DNA of 7,001 bases from CAYUNA01 sp047629355 (GCA_047629355.1 JBLHWU010000291.1:1-7001); one strand, 5' to 3'; shown: positions 1 through 6,393, counted from the first letter of the stretch. Translations and numbers: made by a program. The notes: generated by a model not told the origin, from the sequence alone.

Positions 1-122
1 TTTATTCCGCTATTTTCCTCTTAAAAATAGTTCCGTGATGTAGACCATGCAACGATTTTTAAAAGAAAACTATCGAAAAAATCTTGCTTTCAAATTTTAC
101 CCCAATAAATAATGTCACGTAC

Positions 123-353
123 TTAGAGTTGTGTAGCATTAGTTAAATAAATGTCTTCTCCACTAATAAAATGAACTTGCCGAGTACCTGTATCTAATCC
201 TATCAGATAATAATCTAATCTATTGTTCCATTTTTCCTCAAATGGAAGATTATAAGGTGAACACTTAGGATTCCCTCTGATCTGGCCCCCTATTAATCGG
301 ACAAAGTTACAGATGGTTAATAGAATATTATTTATTGCGTTTACCCCTAATTT
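123..353 (-). pseudogene. Unrecognised 76-codon open frame, possible gene remnant
   Basis: On the minus strand a frame is open from just after a TGA (around 354-356) to a TAA at 123-125, encoding 76 residues. It contains no ATG, GTG or TTG near its beginning, so it cannot be an intact gene as it stands. The C-terminal half reads like real protein: it contains PFEEKWNNRLDYYLIGLDTG and ends HFISGEDIYLTNATQL, with a tryptophan, balanced charges and A/T-ending codons. I do not recognise the family. It may be the 3' end of a decayed gene whose start was lost, or a chance open frame in AT-rich DNA. No function is assigned. Confidence 0.22.
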
Positions 354-400
354 TCAGAGGGCTAAACACGGTAAATTAAGAATAGGAAGCATATTACTAT

Positions 401-414
401 AAAAGTGCACTTTT
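401..414. repeat. Perfect 14-bp palindrome
   Basis: AAAAGTGCACTTTT is a perfect self-complementary sequence with no spacer. It is too tight for an RNA hairpin, so a dimeric protein binding site is more natural. It lies about 70 nt upstream of the weak promoter at 480-508 and about 200 nt upstream of the rimP promoter. No regulator can be named. Confidence 0.4.
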
Positions 415-479
415 GTTAAAAAAGGATACGCTAAAATGATAATAATTTTCCGATTTTTCAACTGCTAGTTACACTCAAC

Positions 480-508
480 TTGACTGTTTATATAAATTGG
501 TAAATTTG
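480..508 (+). promoter_or_regulatory. Possible Bacteroidota-type promoter, weaker candidate
   Basis: TTG at 480-482 is followed after 18 nt by TAAATTTG at 501-508, which fits the Bacteroidota -7 consensus TAnnTTTG. The spacing is slightly shorter than the usual 19-21 nt. No open reading frame follows before rimP, so it would give either a longer rimP leader or a short non-coding transcript ending at the 656-691 hairpin. In such AT-rich DNA a chance match is quite possible. Confidence 0.3.
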
Positions 509-604
509 CTGTATATCAATGAACAAACGTAGACTTATTTGAAAATAGTAACACTTACAATAGCTTGATAACATGCTACTTGAAGTAACCTACTTAATTG
601 CCTC

Positions 605-635
605 TTGCATTATTCAATAAAAAGCCCTATATTTG
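605..635 (+). promoter_or_regulatory. Probable promoter of the rimP-nusA unit
   Basis: TTG at 605-607 is separated by 20 nt from TATATTTG at 628-635, a full match to the Bacteroidota primary-sigma pattern (TTG, 19-21 nt, TAnnTTTG). Transcription would start around 641-643, giving a leader of about 80 nt before the GTG of rimP. The whole 656-691 hairpin would lie inside this leader. The site is on the coding strand just ahead of the operon, where a promoter is expected. Confidence 0.6.
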
Positions 636-655
636 CGGCAGATTCAATAGAATCC

Positions 656-691
656 TTGGAAAGAGGGAACTGCAAAGTTCCCTCTTTCTAA
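656..691 (+). promoter_or_regulatory. Strong stem-loop in the rimP leader, attenuator- or terminator-like
   Basis: Positions 660-671 pair perfectly with 676-687 (12 bp) around a GCAA tetraloop of the stable GNRA class. Four more pairs (656-659 with 688-691, one G-U) extend the stem to 16 bp. Four T residues follow at 692-695, a weak tract for an intrinsic terminator. It lies about 15 nt after the predicted transcription start and ends about 31 nt before the rimP GTG. It could stop transcripts from upstream, attenuate the operon, or stabilise the mRNA 5' end. The structure is certain; its role is not. Confidence 0.6.
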
Positions 692-722
692 TTTTACACC
701 ATATATATAAGTATCGAAAGGC

Positions 723-1202
723 GTGATTGAGCAAAAAATAAAAGAACTGTTAGAGCCAAAATTTCAGGAAGAAGAATTTCAAGATGTGTTTATCGTTGAG
801 ATTAAACACAATCTGACGAATAATAAATTGGAAGTTTTTGTGGATGCGGATGGGGAGTTGAGTTTTCGGACTTGTCAGCGATTGAGCCGTTATTTAGAAG
901 GCTATATTGATGAGAAGGGTTGGTTGGGTGAAAAATATACAATTGAAGTTTCTTCACCAGGTATTACGAAACCACTAAAATTGAATCGACAATATGTGAA
1001 AAACATTGGTCGGACCGTAAAAGTGAGTTTTATAGGACATGGTGGAAAAGAAGGACTTTTGAAAGCAGTGGATGAGGAGAAAATTACGATAGAAGAGGAA
1101 GTCATTATCAAGGATAAAAAGAAAAAACGCAAGGAACTCGTCGATGTCGAGATTCCTTTTGATGATATTGCAAAAACTGTTGTTCAAATAGCTTTTAAAT
1201 AG
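723..1202 (+). CDS. rimP: Ribosome maturation factor RimP
   Basis: RimP assists maturation of the 30S ribosomal subunit and acts in the cytoplasm. The 159-residue product has the usual family length and its two-domain layout: an N-terminal alpha/beta domain (about 1-82) ending in the hallmark EVSSPGITKPLK (75-86), then a small C-terminal beta-barrel domain (about 87-159). In this protein the barrel has a highly charged Lys/Glu insert around 122-138. The start is GTG at 723; an in-frame TAA at 708-710 leaves no better upstream start, and no well-spaced Shine-Dalgarno sequence is present. Its position directly before nusA matches the conserved rimP-nusA-infB order. It is probably transcribed from the 605-635 promoter through the leader hairpin and continues into nusA. 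The stop TAG is the first element of the large inverted repeat that follows. Confidence 0.95.
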   Translation: MIEQKIKELLEPKFQEEEFQDVFIVEIKHNLTNNKLEVFVDADGELSFRTCQRLSRYLEGYIDEKGWLGEKYTIEVSSPGITKPLKLNRQYVKNIGRTVKVSFIGHGGKEGLLKAVDEEKITIEEEVIIKDKKKKRKELVDVEIPFDDIAKTVVQIAFK

Positions 1203-1294
1203 AGGTCAGAAGACAGACCATTACATTGTCAGAAGTCAGAAAAGCGTGGAGCTATCTGACTTCTGACAACGAAGCGGTCTGACCCCTGACTTCT
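1201..1294. repeat. Nested inverted repeat built from GTCAGAA-type heptamers
   Basis: Almost the whole rimP-nusA gap is one palindromic structure. The inner stem pairs 1226-1240 with 1255-1269, 15 bp without mismatch, and a further 3-bp stem closes a 5-nt loop. The outer arms, 1201-1219 and 1276-1294, pair at 16 of 19 positions (one G-U). Each arm has a 7-nt period: GTCAGAA-like heptamers run forward at 1205-1218 and 1228-1241, and their complements (TTCTGAC type) run at 1254-1267 and 1277-1290. No T-tract follows, so it is not a typical intrinsic terminator. It overlaps the last two bases of the rimP stop codon and ends 13 nt before the nusA ATG. It may be a dispersed repeat, an mRNA processing or stabilising structure, or a pause site. 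Confidence 0.85.
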
Positions 1295-1307
1295 CAAATA
1301 CAAATTA

Positions 1308-2549
1308 ATGAGCGTACAATTAGTAGATGTCTTTTCAGATTTTAAAGACAACAAAAGCATTGACCGACCAACGATGGTTAGGGTATTGGAGGATGTCTTC
1401 CGTACTTTGATTCGGAAAAAGTATGGGTCAGATGAAAATTTCAACGTCATTGTGAATACTCAACAAGGTGACTTGGAACTTTGGCGGGTACGAGAGATTG
1501 TACCGGATGGCGAGGTGATGGATGACCGTAGCCAGATTTCGATTTCAGAAGCATTGAGTATTGAGGAAGATTATGAAATTGGGGAAGAATGTTATGAGCA
1601 ATTGCACTTGGTAGATTTCGGTCGCCGTGCAATTATGGCTGCTCGTCAGACGCTGATTTCACGAATTATGGAATTGGAGAAAGACGAAATTTTCAAACAA
1701 TACTCTGAGCGAATTGGCGAGGTGGTATTGGGTGAAGTTCACCAGATTCTGAAACGAGAAGTCTTCATTATGGATGACATCACGGGTAGTGAATTGGTGT
1801 TGCCAAAAAGTGAAATGATTCGCGGTGATTATTTCCGGAAAGGAGATATGGTGAAAGGCGTGATTAAGCGAGTCGATATGAAAAACAACAACCCGGTGGT
1901 GATTATGTCACGTACCGATAATTTGTTTTTGGAAAAATTGATGGCGCAGGAAGTACCAGAAATCGAAGATGGTTTGATTACCATTCAGCGTATCGAACGT
2001 TTGCCAGGTGAACGTGCGAAAGTGGCGGTGGAATCTTACGATGATCGTATCGACCCAGTTGGTGCGTGTGTTGGTATGAAAGGTTCGCGGATTCACGGTA
2101 TCGTTCGGGAGTTGCGGAATGAGAATATTGATATTGTCAACTTTACGAATAACGATTCACTTTTCATTCAACGGGCATTGACGCCGGCGCGAGTAACGAG
2201 CATTGATTTGGATGAAGAAGGAAAACGAGCAGCGGTTTATTTAGAGCCAGACCAAGTCTCTTTGGCGATTGGAAAAGGTGGAACGAATATCAAGTTGGCA
2301 AGTAAATTAACTGGCTATGAGATTGACGTTTATCGTGTGAATGATGAATTAGAGATTGATGATGTCAAATTGGACGAATTCTCTGATGAAATCGAAGCGT
2401 GGGTAATTGAAGCTTTCAAAAACATTGGTTGCGATACCGCACGAAGTGTTTTGGATTTGAGCAAAGAAGAATTATTGCGTCGAACAGATTTGGAAGAAGA
2501 GACAATTGCTGATGTGATGAAGATTTTGGAATCTGAGTTCGATAGATAA
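1308..2549 (+). CDS. nusA: Transcription termination/antitermination factor NusA
   Basis: NusA binds RNA polymerase and nascent RNA, increases pausing, and takes part in intrinsic termination and in antitermination of rRNA transcription. The 413-residue product has the expected order: an N-terminal polymerase-binding domain (about 1-130), an S1 domain (about 135-201), KH1 (about 225-282) with its GxxG loop GMKG at 256-259, and KH2 (about 295-345) with GKGG at 322-325. An acidic helical tail follows (about 350-413), resembling one helix-hairpin-helix repeat. It lacks the two long acidic repeats of the E. coli protein (495 residues), which is normal outside Gammaproteobacteria and typical of Bacteroidota. 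The start ATG sits in AT-rich sequence without a Shine-Dalgarno sequence. No convincing promoter lies in the 105-nt gap, so co-transcription with rimP through the palindrome is likely. Confidence 0.97.
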   Translation: MSVQLVDVFSDFKDNKSIDRPTMVRVLEDVFRTLIRKKYGSDENFNVIVNTQQGDLELWRVREIVPDGEVMDDRSQISISEALSIEEDYEIGEECYEQLHLVDFGRRAIMAARQTLISRIMELEKDEIFKQYSERIGEVVLGEVHQILKREVFIMDDITGSELVLPKSEMIRGDYFRKGDMVKGVIKRVDMKNNNPVVIMSRTDNLFLEKLMAQEVPEIEDGLITIQRIERLPGERAKVAVESYDDRIDPVGACVGMKGSRIHGIVRELRNENIDIVNFTNNDSLFIQRALTPARVTSIDLDEEGKRAAVYLEPDQVSLAIGKGGTNIKLASKLTGYEIDVYRVNDELEIDDVKLDEFSDEIEAWVIEAFKNIGCDTARSVLDLSKEELLRRTDLEEETIADVMKILESEFDR

Positions 2550-2833
2550 ATATGATTTCACTCTTAAGTAACGCGTAGTAATTAGATAGCTGAATGGTTT
2601 CATTGTTTGAATAAAAGCTGCCGTTATATGATAGTGTCAAATTGAAAACAAAATTCCGATATTGCAAATTAAGGAGGTTACTTGAAGTAATCTCCTTAAT
2701 TAATTGTAGGGGAGAATTAAATCATTTCAACCTCAAAACAATAAAATTCTATAAAAACTGAACTTTTTTTACGAAAATTTGGTTCGAAATACTTAGAAGA
2801 CCCTCGAAAATCAAATAAAACCCATTGATTTAA
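2550..2833. other. AT-rich spacer between nusA and the infB promoter
   Basis: No gene is visible on either strand. The only strong feature is the hairpin at 2667-2701. A 7-bp inverted repeat (AAATCAA at 2808-2814, TTGATTT at 2825-2831) lies just before the infB promoter. A gap of nearly 600 nt between nusA and infB is long for genes that often sit close together, and it agrees with a separate infB transcription unit. Confidence 0.6.
2667..2701 (+). terminator. 16-bp stem-loop after nusA, probable end of the rimP-nusA transcript
   Basis: Positions 2667-2682 pair with 2686-2701, all 16 positions matched with a single G-T wobble (2677/2691), around a TGA loop. The stem starts about 117 nt after the nusA stop. 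The following bases (AATTG) are not T-rich, so classical intrinsic termination is doubtful; it could also be a 3'-end stabiliser or a dispersed palindromic repeat. Its central TACTTGAAGTAA recurs at 577-588. Its position between nusA and an independent infB promoter fits a transcript end. Confidence 0.45.
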
Positions 2834-2875
2834 CGTAAAATACTTTGAAAATCATTGGGAAAGTTAAGTTTTACG
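2834..2875. promoter_or_regulatory. Inverted repeat overlapping the infB promoter, candidate operator
   Basis: CGTAAAA (2834-2840) is the exact complement of TTTTACG (2869-2875). With a two-base gap (TA), the match extends to CTT at 2843-2845 against AAG at 2866-2868. The arms bracket the -33 TTG at 2855-2857, and the right arm ends one base before the -7 box. A dimeric regulator could bind here and block polymerase. AT-rich composition makes a 7-bp chance repeat plausible. Confidence 0.35.
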
Positions 2876-2884
2876 CTATCTTTG
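2855..2884 (+). promoter_or_regulatory. Promoter of infB
   Basis: TTG at 2855-2857, then exactly 19 nt, then TATCTTTG at 2877-2884: a full match to the Bacteroidota primary-sigma promoter. The predicted start near 2890 gives a leader of about 250 nt before the preferred infB start at 3144. It is the best promoter match in the window and implies that infB can be expressed independently of rimP-nusA. Confidence 0.68.
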
Positions 2885-3024
2885 CGCAAAATTTAGCCTG
2901 TTTGCACTTTGTTTTACTGAAAATGACTTGTAAATGGAATTAATTAAAACTGGCGAGAGCTTTTTAGATATGAAGTTTTTTAATCTATTAATCAAACTAA
3001 AATATAAAGTTATGTTTATGTAAT

Positions 3025-3057
3025 ATTAGAAACTTTGCTTATTAGAAGCTTTTGCTT
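3025..3057 (+). repeat. Two adjacent direct repeats in the infB leader
   Basis: ATTAGAAACTTTGCTT (3025-3040) is followed immediately by ATTAGAAGCTTTTGCTT (3041-3057); they differ by one substitution and one inserted T. The core AAGCTTTTG of the second unit (3046-3054) recurs at 3074-3082, where it forms the left arm of a start-site hairpin. The repeats could be alternative pairing partners or simply a local duplication. Confidence 0.5.
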
Positions 3058-3072
3058 ATCTGTAATGTTGTC

Positions 3073-3131
3073 AAAGCTTTTGGTATTTTGAGTCGCTCGG
3101 TGCGGCTAATTACCAAATGCCAAAATGCTTT
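3073..3131 (+). promoter_or_regulatory. Alternative stem-loops just before the infB start
   Basis: A central hairpin pairs 3091-3096 with 3102-3107 (6 bp, one G-U, loop TCGGT). Around it two mutually exclusive outer stems are possible. One pairs 3079-3085 with 3111-3117 (7 bp). The other pairs 3073-3083 with 3120-3131 (11 bp, one bulged T at 3126). Both use 3079-3083, so only one can form. Both enclose or touch the ATG at 3117 and end 12-26 nt before the ATG at 3144. Such a structure could modulate access of ribosomes to infB. The pairings are read directly from the sequence; regulation is inferred. Confidence 0.5.
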
Positions 3132-3143
3132 AAAAAACACTTA

Positions 3144-6100
3144 ATGGCCAAACGTTTAGTTAAGGTAGCAAAAGAGTTAAATGTCGGGACAGGAACGATT
3201 GTCGATTTCCTGCAGACGAAGGGTTATACTATTGATAATAAACCTACGTCCAAGCTAACCGACGACATGGAAAAGGAACTTCTCAATAAGTTTTCGAAAT
3301 CGAAAGCCGTTAAAGAGCAGGCCGATTCTATGATTATAGGTACGCGTCCTGTTACTCGAAAAGAAGAGCCGCGCACGCCTGTTGCACCTCCGCCACCGGC
3401 ACCTGTTGTTTCAAAACCTACACCACCACCAGCTCCTACGCCTCCACCAGCTCCGCCTGTTGTGGAACGCGCACCTGAGCCTGTGGTTGAAAAGCCTACG
3501 CCTCCACCAGCACCGCCTGTTGTGAAAAAAGCGCCTGAGCCTGTAGTTGAGAAAAAACCAGAGCCGCCTGCTGCACCAAAGGAGCAAGCTAAACCTGCGC
3601 CGACTCCAAAACAAGAACCTATCAAAGCAGAAGCTCCGGAATTGTCAGGATTGACAATTAAGGGCAAAATAAATCTGGATAAAAAACCTACCTCTTCTCC
3701 AAAGAAAGAGACGAGACCTGCTCCAAAAGCAGAGGTTAAATCAGAACCTGCCAAAGCGAAACCGGTAGAAAAGGTAGAGCAAAAGCAAGAAAGACGACCA
3801 GAAACCAAAAGACCTACAACACCTCAGCCTACCCGACCAGCGACCCCTGTGGAAGCTAAAAAACAAGCACCTGCCAAACCAACAGCAGATTCAACACCTC
3901 CTCCTACTGCACCACCAAAACCTCAAGGGGTTATCAAGGCGGCTGCACCAGAATTGCGGGGATTGAAAATTATGGGTAAAATTGAGATCAAACCTAAACC
4001 TAAAAAACGGTCAAGTCGAGGTGGTAGAGATAGACGTGGACCAGGACAAGGTAGACCAGTTGCTTCTTCTGACGGCGCAAAGAAAGAAGGCGAAAAGCCA
4101 AAAGAAGGAGATGCATCACGTGCACCACGCTCCCGTATTAGACGACGGGTACAGCGACCGGGTGGCGGTACTGGAACAGGTACCGGTACTAGTACTGGAC
4201 AAGGAACTGGTGGCGGTCAACGCCCACAAGGTCAGGGCGGCGGACAACGTTCTGGCGGCGGTGGCGGAGGCGGTCCTCGCGGACGTGGCGGCAGACCAGA
4301 TAATAGAGGTGGCCGTGGGCCAAGTCGCAGAGACGAAGTAAAAGAAGTTTCTAAAAAAGAAATTGAAGATAAAATCAAGGCAACCATGGCCCGAATTTCG
4401 GGCAAGGGTAAGACCAAACGTTCTAAGTTTTCGAAAGACAAACGGGAGAGACTTCGAGAGAAGCAAGAATTAGCGGACGCTGAAAAAGAAACTGGAACAT
4501 TACAAGTAACTGAATTCGTAACGGTTCAGGAACTTGCTAACTTGATGGATGTCGCGGTGACAGACGTAATTACAGCCTGCTTGAGCTTGGGTGTGATGGT
4601 GTCGATTAATCAGCGTTTGGATGCAGAGATTATCGAATTGGTGGCAACAGAATTTGACCACGAAATCGAATTTATCAGTGCAGAAGAATCAGTTGATGAA
4701 GAAGAAGAAATCATTGATAACCCAGAAGATTTGGAGCCACGTGCACCAATTGTAACGGTTATGGGACACGTTGATCATGGTAAGACATCGTTGCTGGATT
4801 TTATCCGAAAAGCAACCGTTGCCGATGGTGAGGCGGGAGGAATCACGCAGCACATTGGAGCCTACGAGGTTATCATGGGGGCTAACGAAGAAGATGAAGA
4901 TTACAAAAAAATCACTTTCTTAGATACACCGGGTCACGAAGCCTTTACAGCAATGCGGGCAAGGGGTGCGAAAGTAACGGACGTTTCCATTATTATCGTT
5001 GCGGCGGATGATAGCATCATGCCACAGACGAAGGAGGCAATCAGTCACTCACAAGCAGCTGGTGTTCCGATGGTTTTTGCGATTAATAAAATTGATAAGC
5101 CAGGCGCAAATCCTGAGCGAATCAAGACGGAATTGGCAGCGATGAATATTTTAGTAGAAGAATGGGGTGGAGAATTCCAATCTCAAGATATTTCTGCTAA
5201 GACAGGAGAAGGTATTGATGAATTATTAGAAAAAGTACTATTGGTTGCAGAACTATTAGACTTGAAAGCGAATCCAAACCGTCCAGCAATTGGTGCGGTA
5301 TTGGAAGCATCTTTGGACAAAGGTCGGGGTTATGTTGCCAAAACATTGGTACAAACTGGTACCTTGAATATCGGTGACCCAATCGTGGCTGGAGAACACT
5401 CTGGTAAAGTCAAAGCCATGTTTAATGAACGTGGACAACGGATTACCTCTGCTGGCCCAGCAACACCAGTCCTTGTATTAGGATTAAGTGGTGCACCTAC
5501 AGCGGGTGAACGTTTCAAGGAAATGGAAACGGAAACCGAAGCAAGAACGTTGGCATCTAAGCGAGCAAGAATTGCACGGGAGCAAGCGAATAGAGCAACC
5601 AAACGATTGAGTTTGGATGAGATTGGTCGTCGATTGGCATTGGGTACATTTAAGGAATTAAACTTGATTGTTAAAGGTGACTTTGACGGTTCTGTGGAAG
5701 CCTTGTCTGATTCCTTGATTAAATTGTCGATTGAAACCGTTCAGGTAAACGTTATTCACAAAGCAGTTGGTCAAGTTATCGAATCTGATATTTTGCTGGC
5801 ATCTGCATCGGATGCGATTATCGTTGGATTCCAAGTTCGTCCATCTTTGAAAGCTCGTCAATTGGCAGAGCGTGAGGGTGTTCAAGTCAAAACTTACTCT
5901 ATAATCTACGAAGCGATTGAAGAAATCAAGATGGCGATTGAGGGTATGTTAGAGCCGACACAAGAAGAGAATATTACGGCTAATGTGGAAGTTCGCGATA
6001 CTTTCAAAATTAGTAAAGTGGGTACGATTGCTGGTTGTTATGTAACGGAAGGTAAAGTACAACGAAATAGTAAGATTCGTTTGATTCGAGATGGTATCGT

Positions 6101-6302
6101 TGTTTATCCAAACAAAGAGGGTCAAGTCGGTGAATTGGCTTCCTTGAAACGGGAAAAAGACGATGTAAAAGAAGTGAAATTCGGTTTGGAATGTGGTATG
6201 AACATCAAAGGCTTTAATGATATTAGAGTGGGTGATGTGATTGAAGCATACGAAATCGTTGAAATCAAACAGACTTTGGCTTCGATGAAGAATAAAAAGT
6301 AA
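3144..6302 (+). CDS. infB: Translation initiation factor IF-2
   Basis: IF2 is the GTPase that places initiator fMet-tRNA on the 30S subunit and promotes 50S joining. The product is 1052 residues from the ATG at 3144. Order: an IF2_N domain (1-54, MAKRLVKVAKELNVG), a Pro/Ala/Lys-rich linker (about 75-330), a Gly/Arg-rich stretch (about 335-395), a second IF2_N domain (about 452-512), then the G domain. Its motifs are GHVDHGKT (541-548), DTPGHE (594-599), NKID (648-651) and SAK (684-686). Domain II, the middle IF-2 domain and the C-terminal fMet-tRNA domain follow, with GLECGMNIKGFNDI starting at 1014. An in-frame ATG at 3117 would add nine residues (MPKCFKKHL), but it lies inside a hairpin and the conserved N-terminus begins at 3144. 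All GTPase motifs are intact. At this length it exceeds E. coli IF2 (890 residues), because of the linker. Confidence 0.96.
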   Translation: MAKRLVKVAKELNVGTGTIVDFLQTKGYTIDNKPTSKLTDDMEKELLNKFSKSKAVKEQADSMIIGTRPVTRKEEPRTPVAPPPPAPVVSKPTPPPAPTPPPAPPVVERAPEPVVEKPTPPPAPPVVKKAPEPVVEKKPEPPAAPKEQAKPAPTPKQEPIKAEAPELSGLTIKGKINLDKKPTSSPKKETRPAPKAEVKSEPAKAKPVEKVEQKQERRPETKRPTTPQPTRPATPVEAKKQAPAKPTADSTPPPTAPPKPQGVIKAAAPELRGLKIMGKIEIKPKPKKRSSRGGRDRRGPGQGRPVASSDGAKKEGEKPKEGDASRAPRSRIRRRVQRPGGGTGTGTGTSTGQGTGGGQRPQGQGGGQRSGGGGGGGPRGRGGRPDNRGGRGPSRRDEVKEVSKKEIEDKIKATMARISGKGKTKRSKFSKDKRERLREKQELADAEKETGTLQVTEFVTVQELANLMDVAVTDVITACLSLGVMVSINQRLDAEIIELVATEFDHEIEFISAEESVDEEEEIIDNPEDLEPRAPIVTVMGHVDHGKTSLLDFIRKATVADGEAGGITQHIGAYEVIMGANEEDEDYKKITFLDTPGHEAFTAMRARGAKVTDVSIIIVAADDSIMPQTKEAISHSQAAGVPMVFAINKIDKPGANPERIKTELAAMNILVEEWGGEFQSQDISAKTGEGIDELLEKVLLVAELLDLKANPNRPAIGAVLEASLDKGRGYVAKTLVQTGTLNIGDPIVAGEHSGKVKAMFNERGQRITSAGPATPVLVLGLSGAPTAGERFKEMETETEARTLASKRARIAREQANRATKRLSLDEIGRRLALGTFKELNLIVKGDFDGSVEALSDSLIKLSIETVQVNVIHKAVGQVIESDILLASASDAIIVGFQVRPSLKARQLAEREGVQVKTYSIIYEAIEEIKMAIEGMLEPTQEENITANVEVRDTFKISKVGTIAGCYVTEGKVQRNSKIRLIRDGIVVYPNKEGQVGELASLKREKDDVKEVKFGLECGMNIKGFNDIRVGDVIEAYEIVEIKQTLASMKNKK
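3435..3554 (+). repeat. In-frame 60-bp tandem duplication inside infB
   Basis: Two adjacent 60-nt units (3435-3494 and 3495-3554) encode PTPPPAPPVVERAPEPVVEK and the same 20 residues with KK in place of ER. Differences are few and partly synonymous, so the duplication is recent or kept similar. It lies in the flexible Pro-rich linker of IF2, where length variation is tolerated. Confidence 0.8.
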
Positions 6303-6306
6303 AAAA

Positions 6307-6355
6307 TTAATGGTTAATGATTAGAGGTTAATGATTAGAGGTTAATGTTTAATGA
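6307..6355 (+). repeat. Tandem array of seven TTAATGA-type heptamers
   Basis: Starting four bases after the infB stop codon, the sequence has a strict 7-nt period for 49 nt. Five of the seven units are TTAATG plus a variable last base; units three and five are TTAGAGG. The 14-nt compound unit GGTTAATGATTAGA therefore repeats twice from 6312. Heptamer arrays of this kind arise by slippage and can vary in copy number between strains. It lies before the terminator, in the infB 3' UTR, and codes for nothing visible. Confidence 0.85.
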
Positions 6356-6393
6356 CGTTCGTCTTGGTCTCTTTCCAGAAAGTTTATAATAAG

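Larger units (their letters stand above)
1..604. other. AT-rich intergenic region upstream of rimP, no confident gene
   Basis: No convincing gene is seen on either strand. The stretch holds a minus-strand open frame (123-353), an imperfect hairpin (339-343 plus 345-348 pairing with 358-361 plus 363-367, one C/C mismatch), a 14-bp palindrome (401-414), a possible promoter (480-508) and a half copy of a palindromic repeat (577-600), some listed separately. Composition is clearly more AT-rich than in the three genes downstream. It may be the 3' flank of a gene or a decayed gene to the left of the window. No tRNA or rRNA fold was recognised. Confidence 0.6.

Noticed and set aside
112..119. ATGTCACG matching the bases flanking the IS end at 6680-6687
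   Set aside because: The element extends to the right of 6687, so its second target-site copy must lie beyond 7001; an 8-mer match 6.5 kb to the left is coincidence.
1201..1294. Intrinsic terminator between rimP and nusA
   Set aside because: Although strongly base-paired, it has no T-tract after either stem, and stopping transcription here would cut nusA off from the only visible promoter.
3117..3143. ATG at 3117 as the infB start
   Set aside because: The conserved IF2 N-terminus begins at the ATG at 3144, which is preceded by open A-rich sequence; the 3117 codon is part of a hairpin. It remains possible but less likely.
3224..3808. 194-residue minus-strand open frame
   Set aside because: It is antisense to the Pro/Ala-rich part of infB; its Gly/Phe/Thr-rich sequence is the mirror of proline codons and has no domain features.
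3982..4341. 119-residue plus-strand frame within infB
   Set aside because: A shifted-frame shadow of the Gly/Arg-rich IF2 arm; the infB frame is continuous on both sides, so there is no sign of a frameshift.
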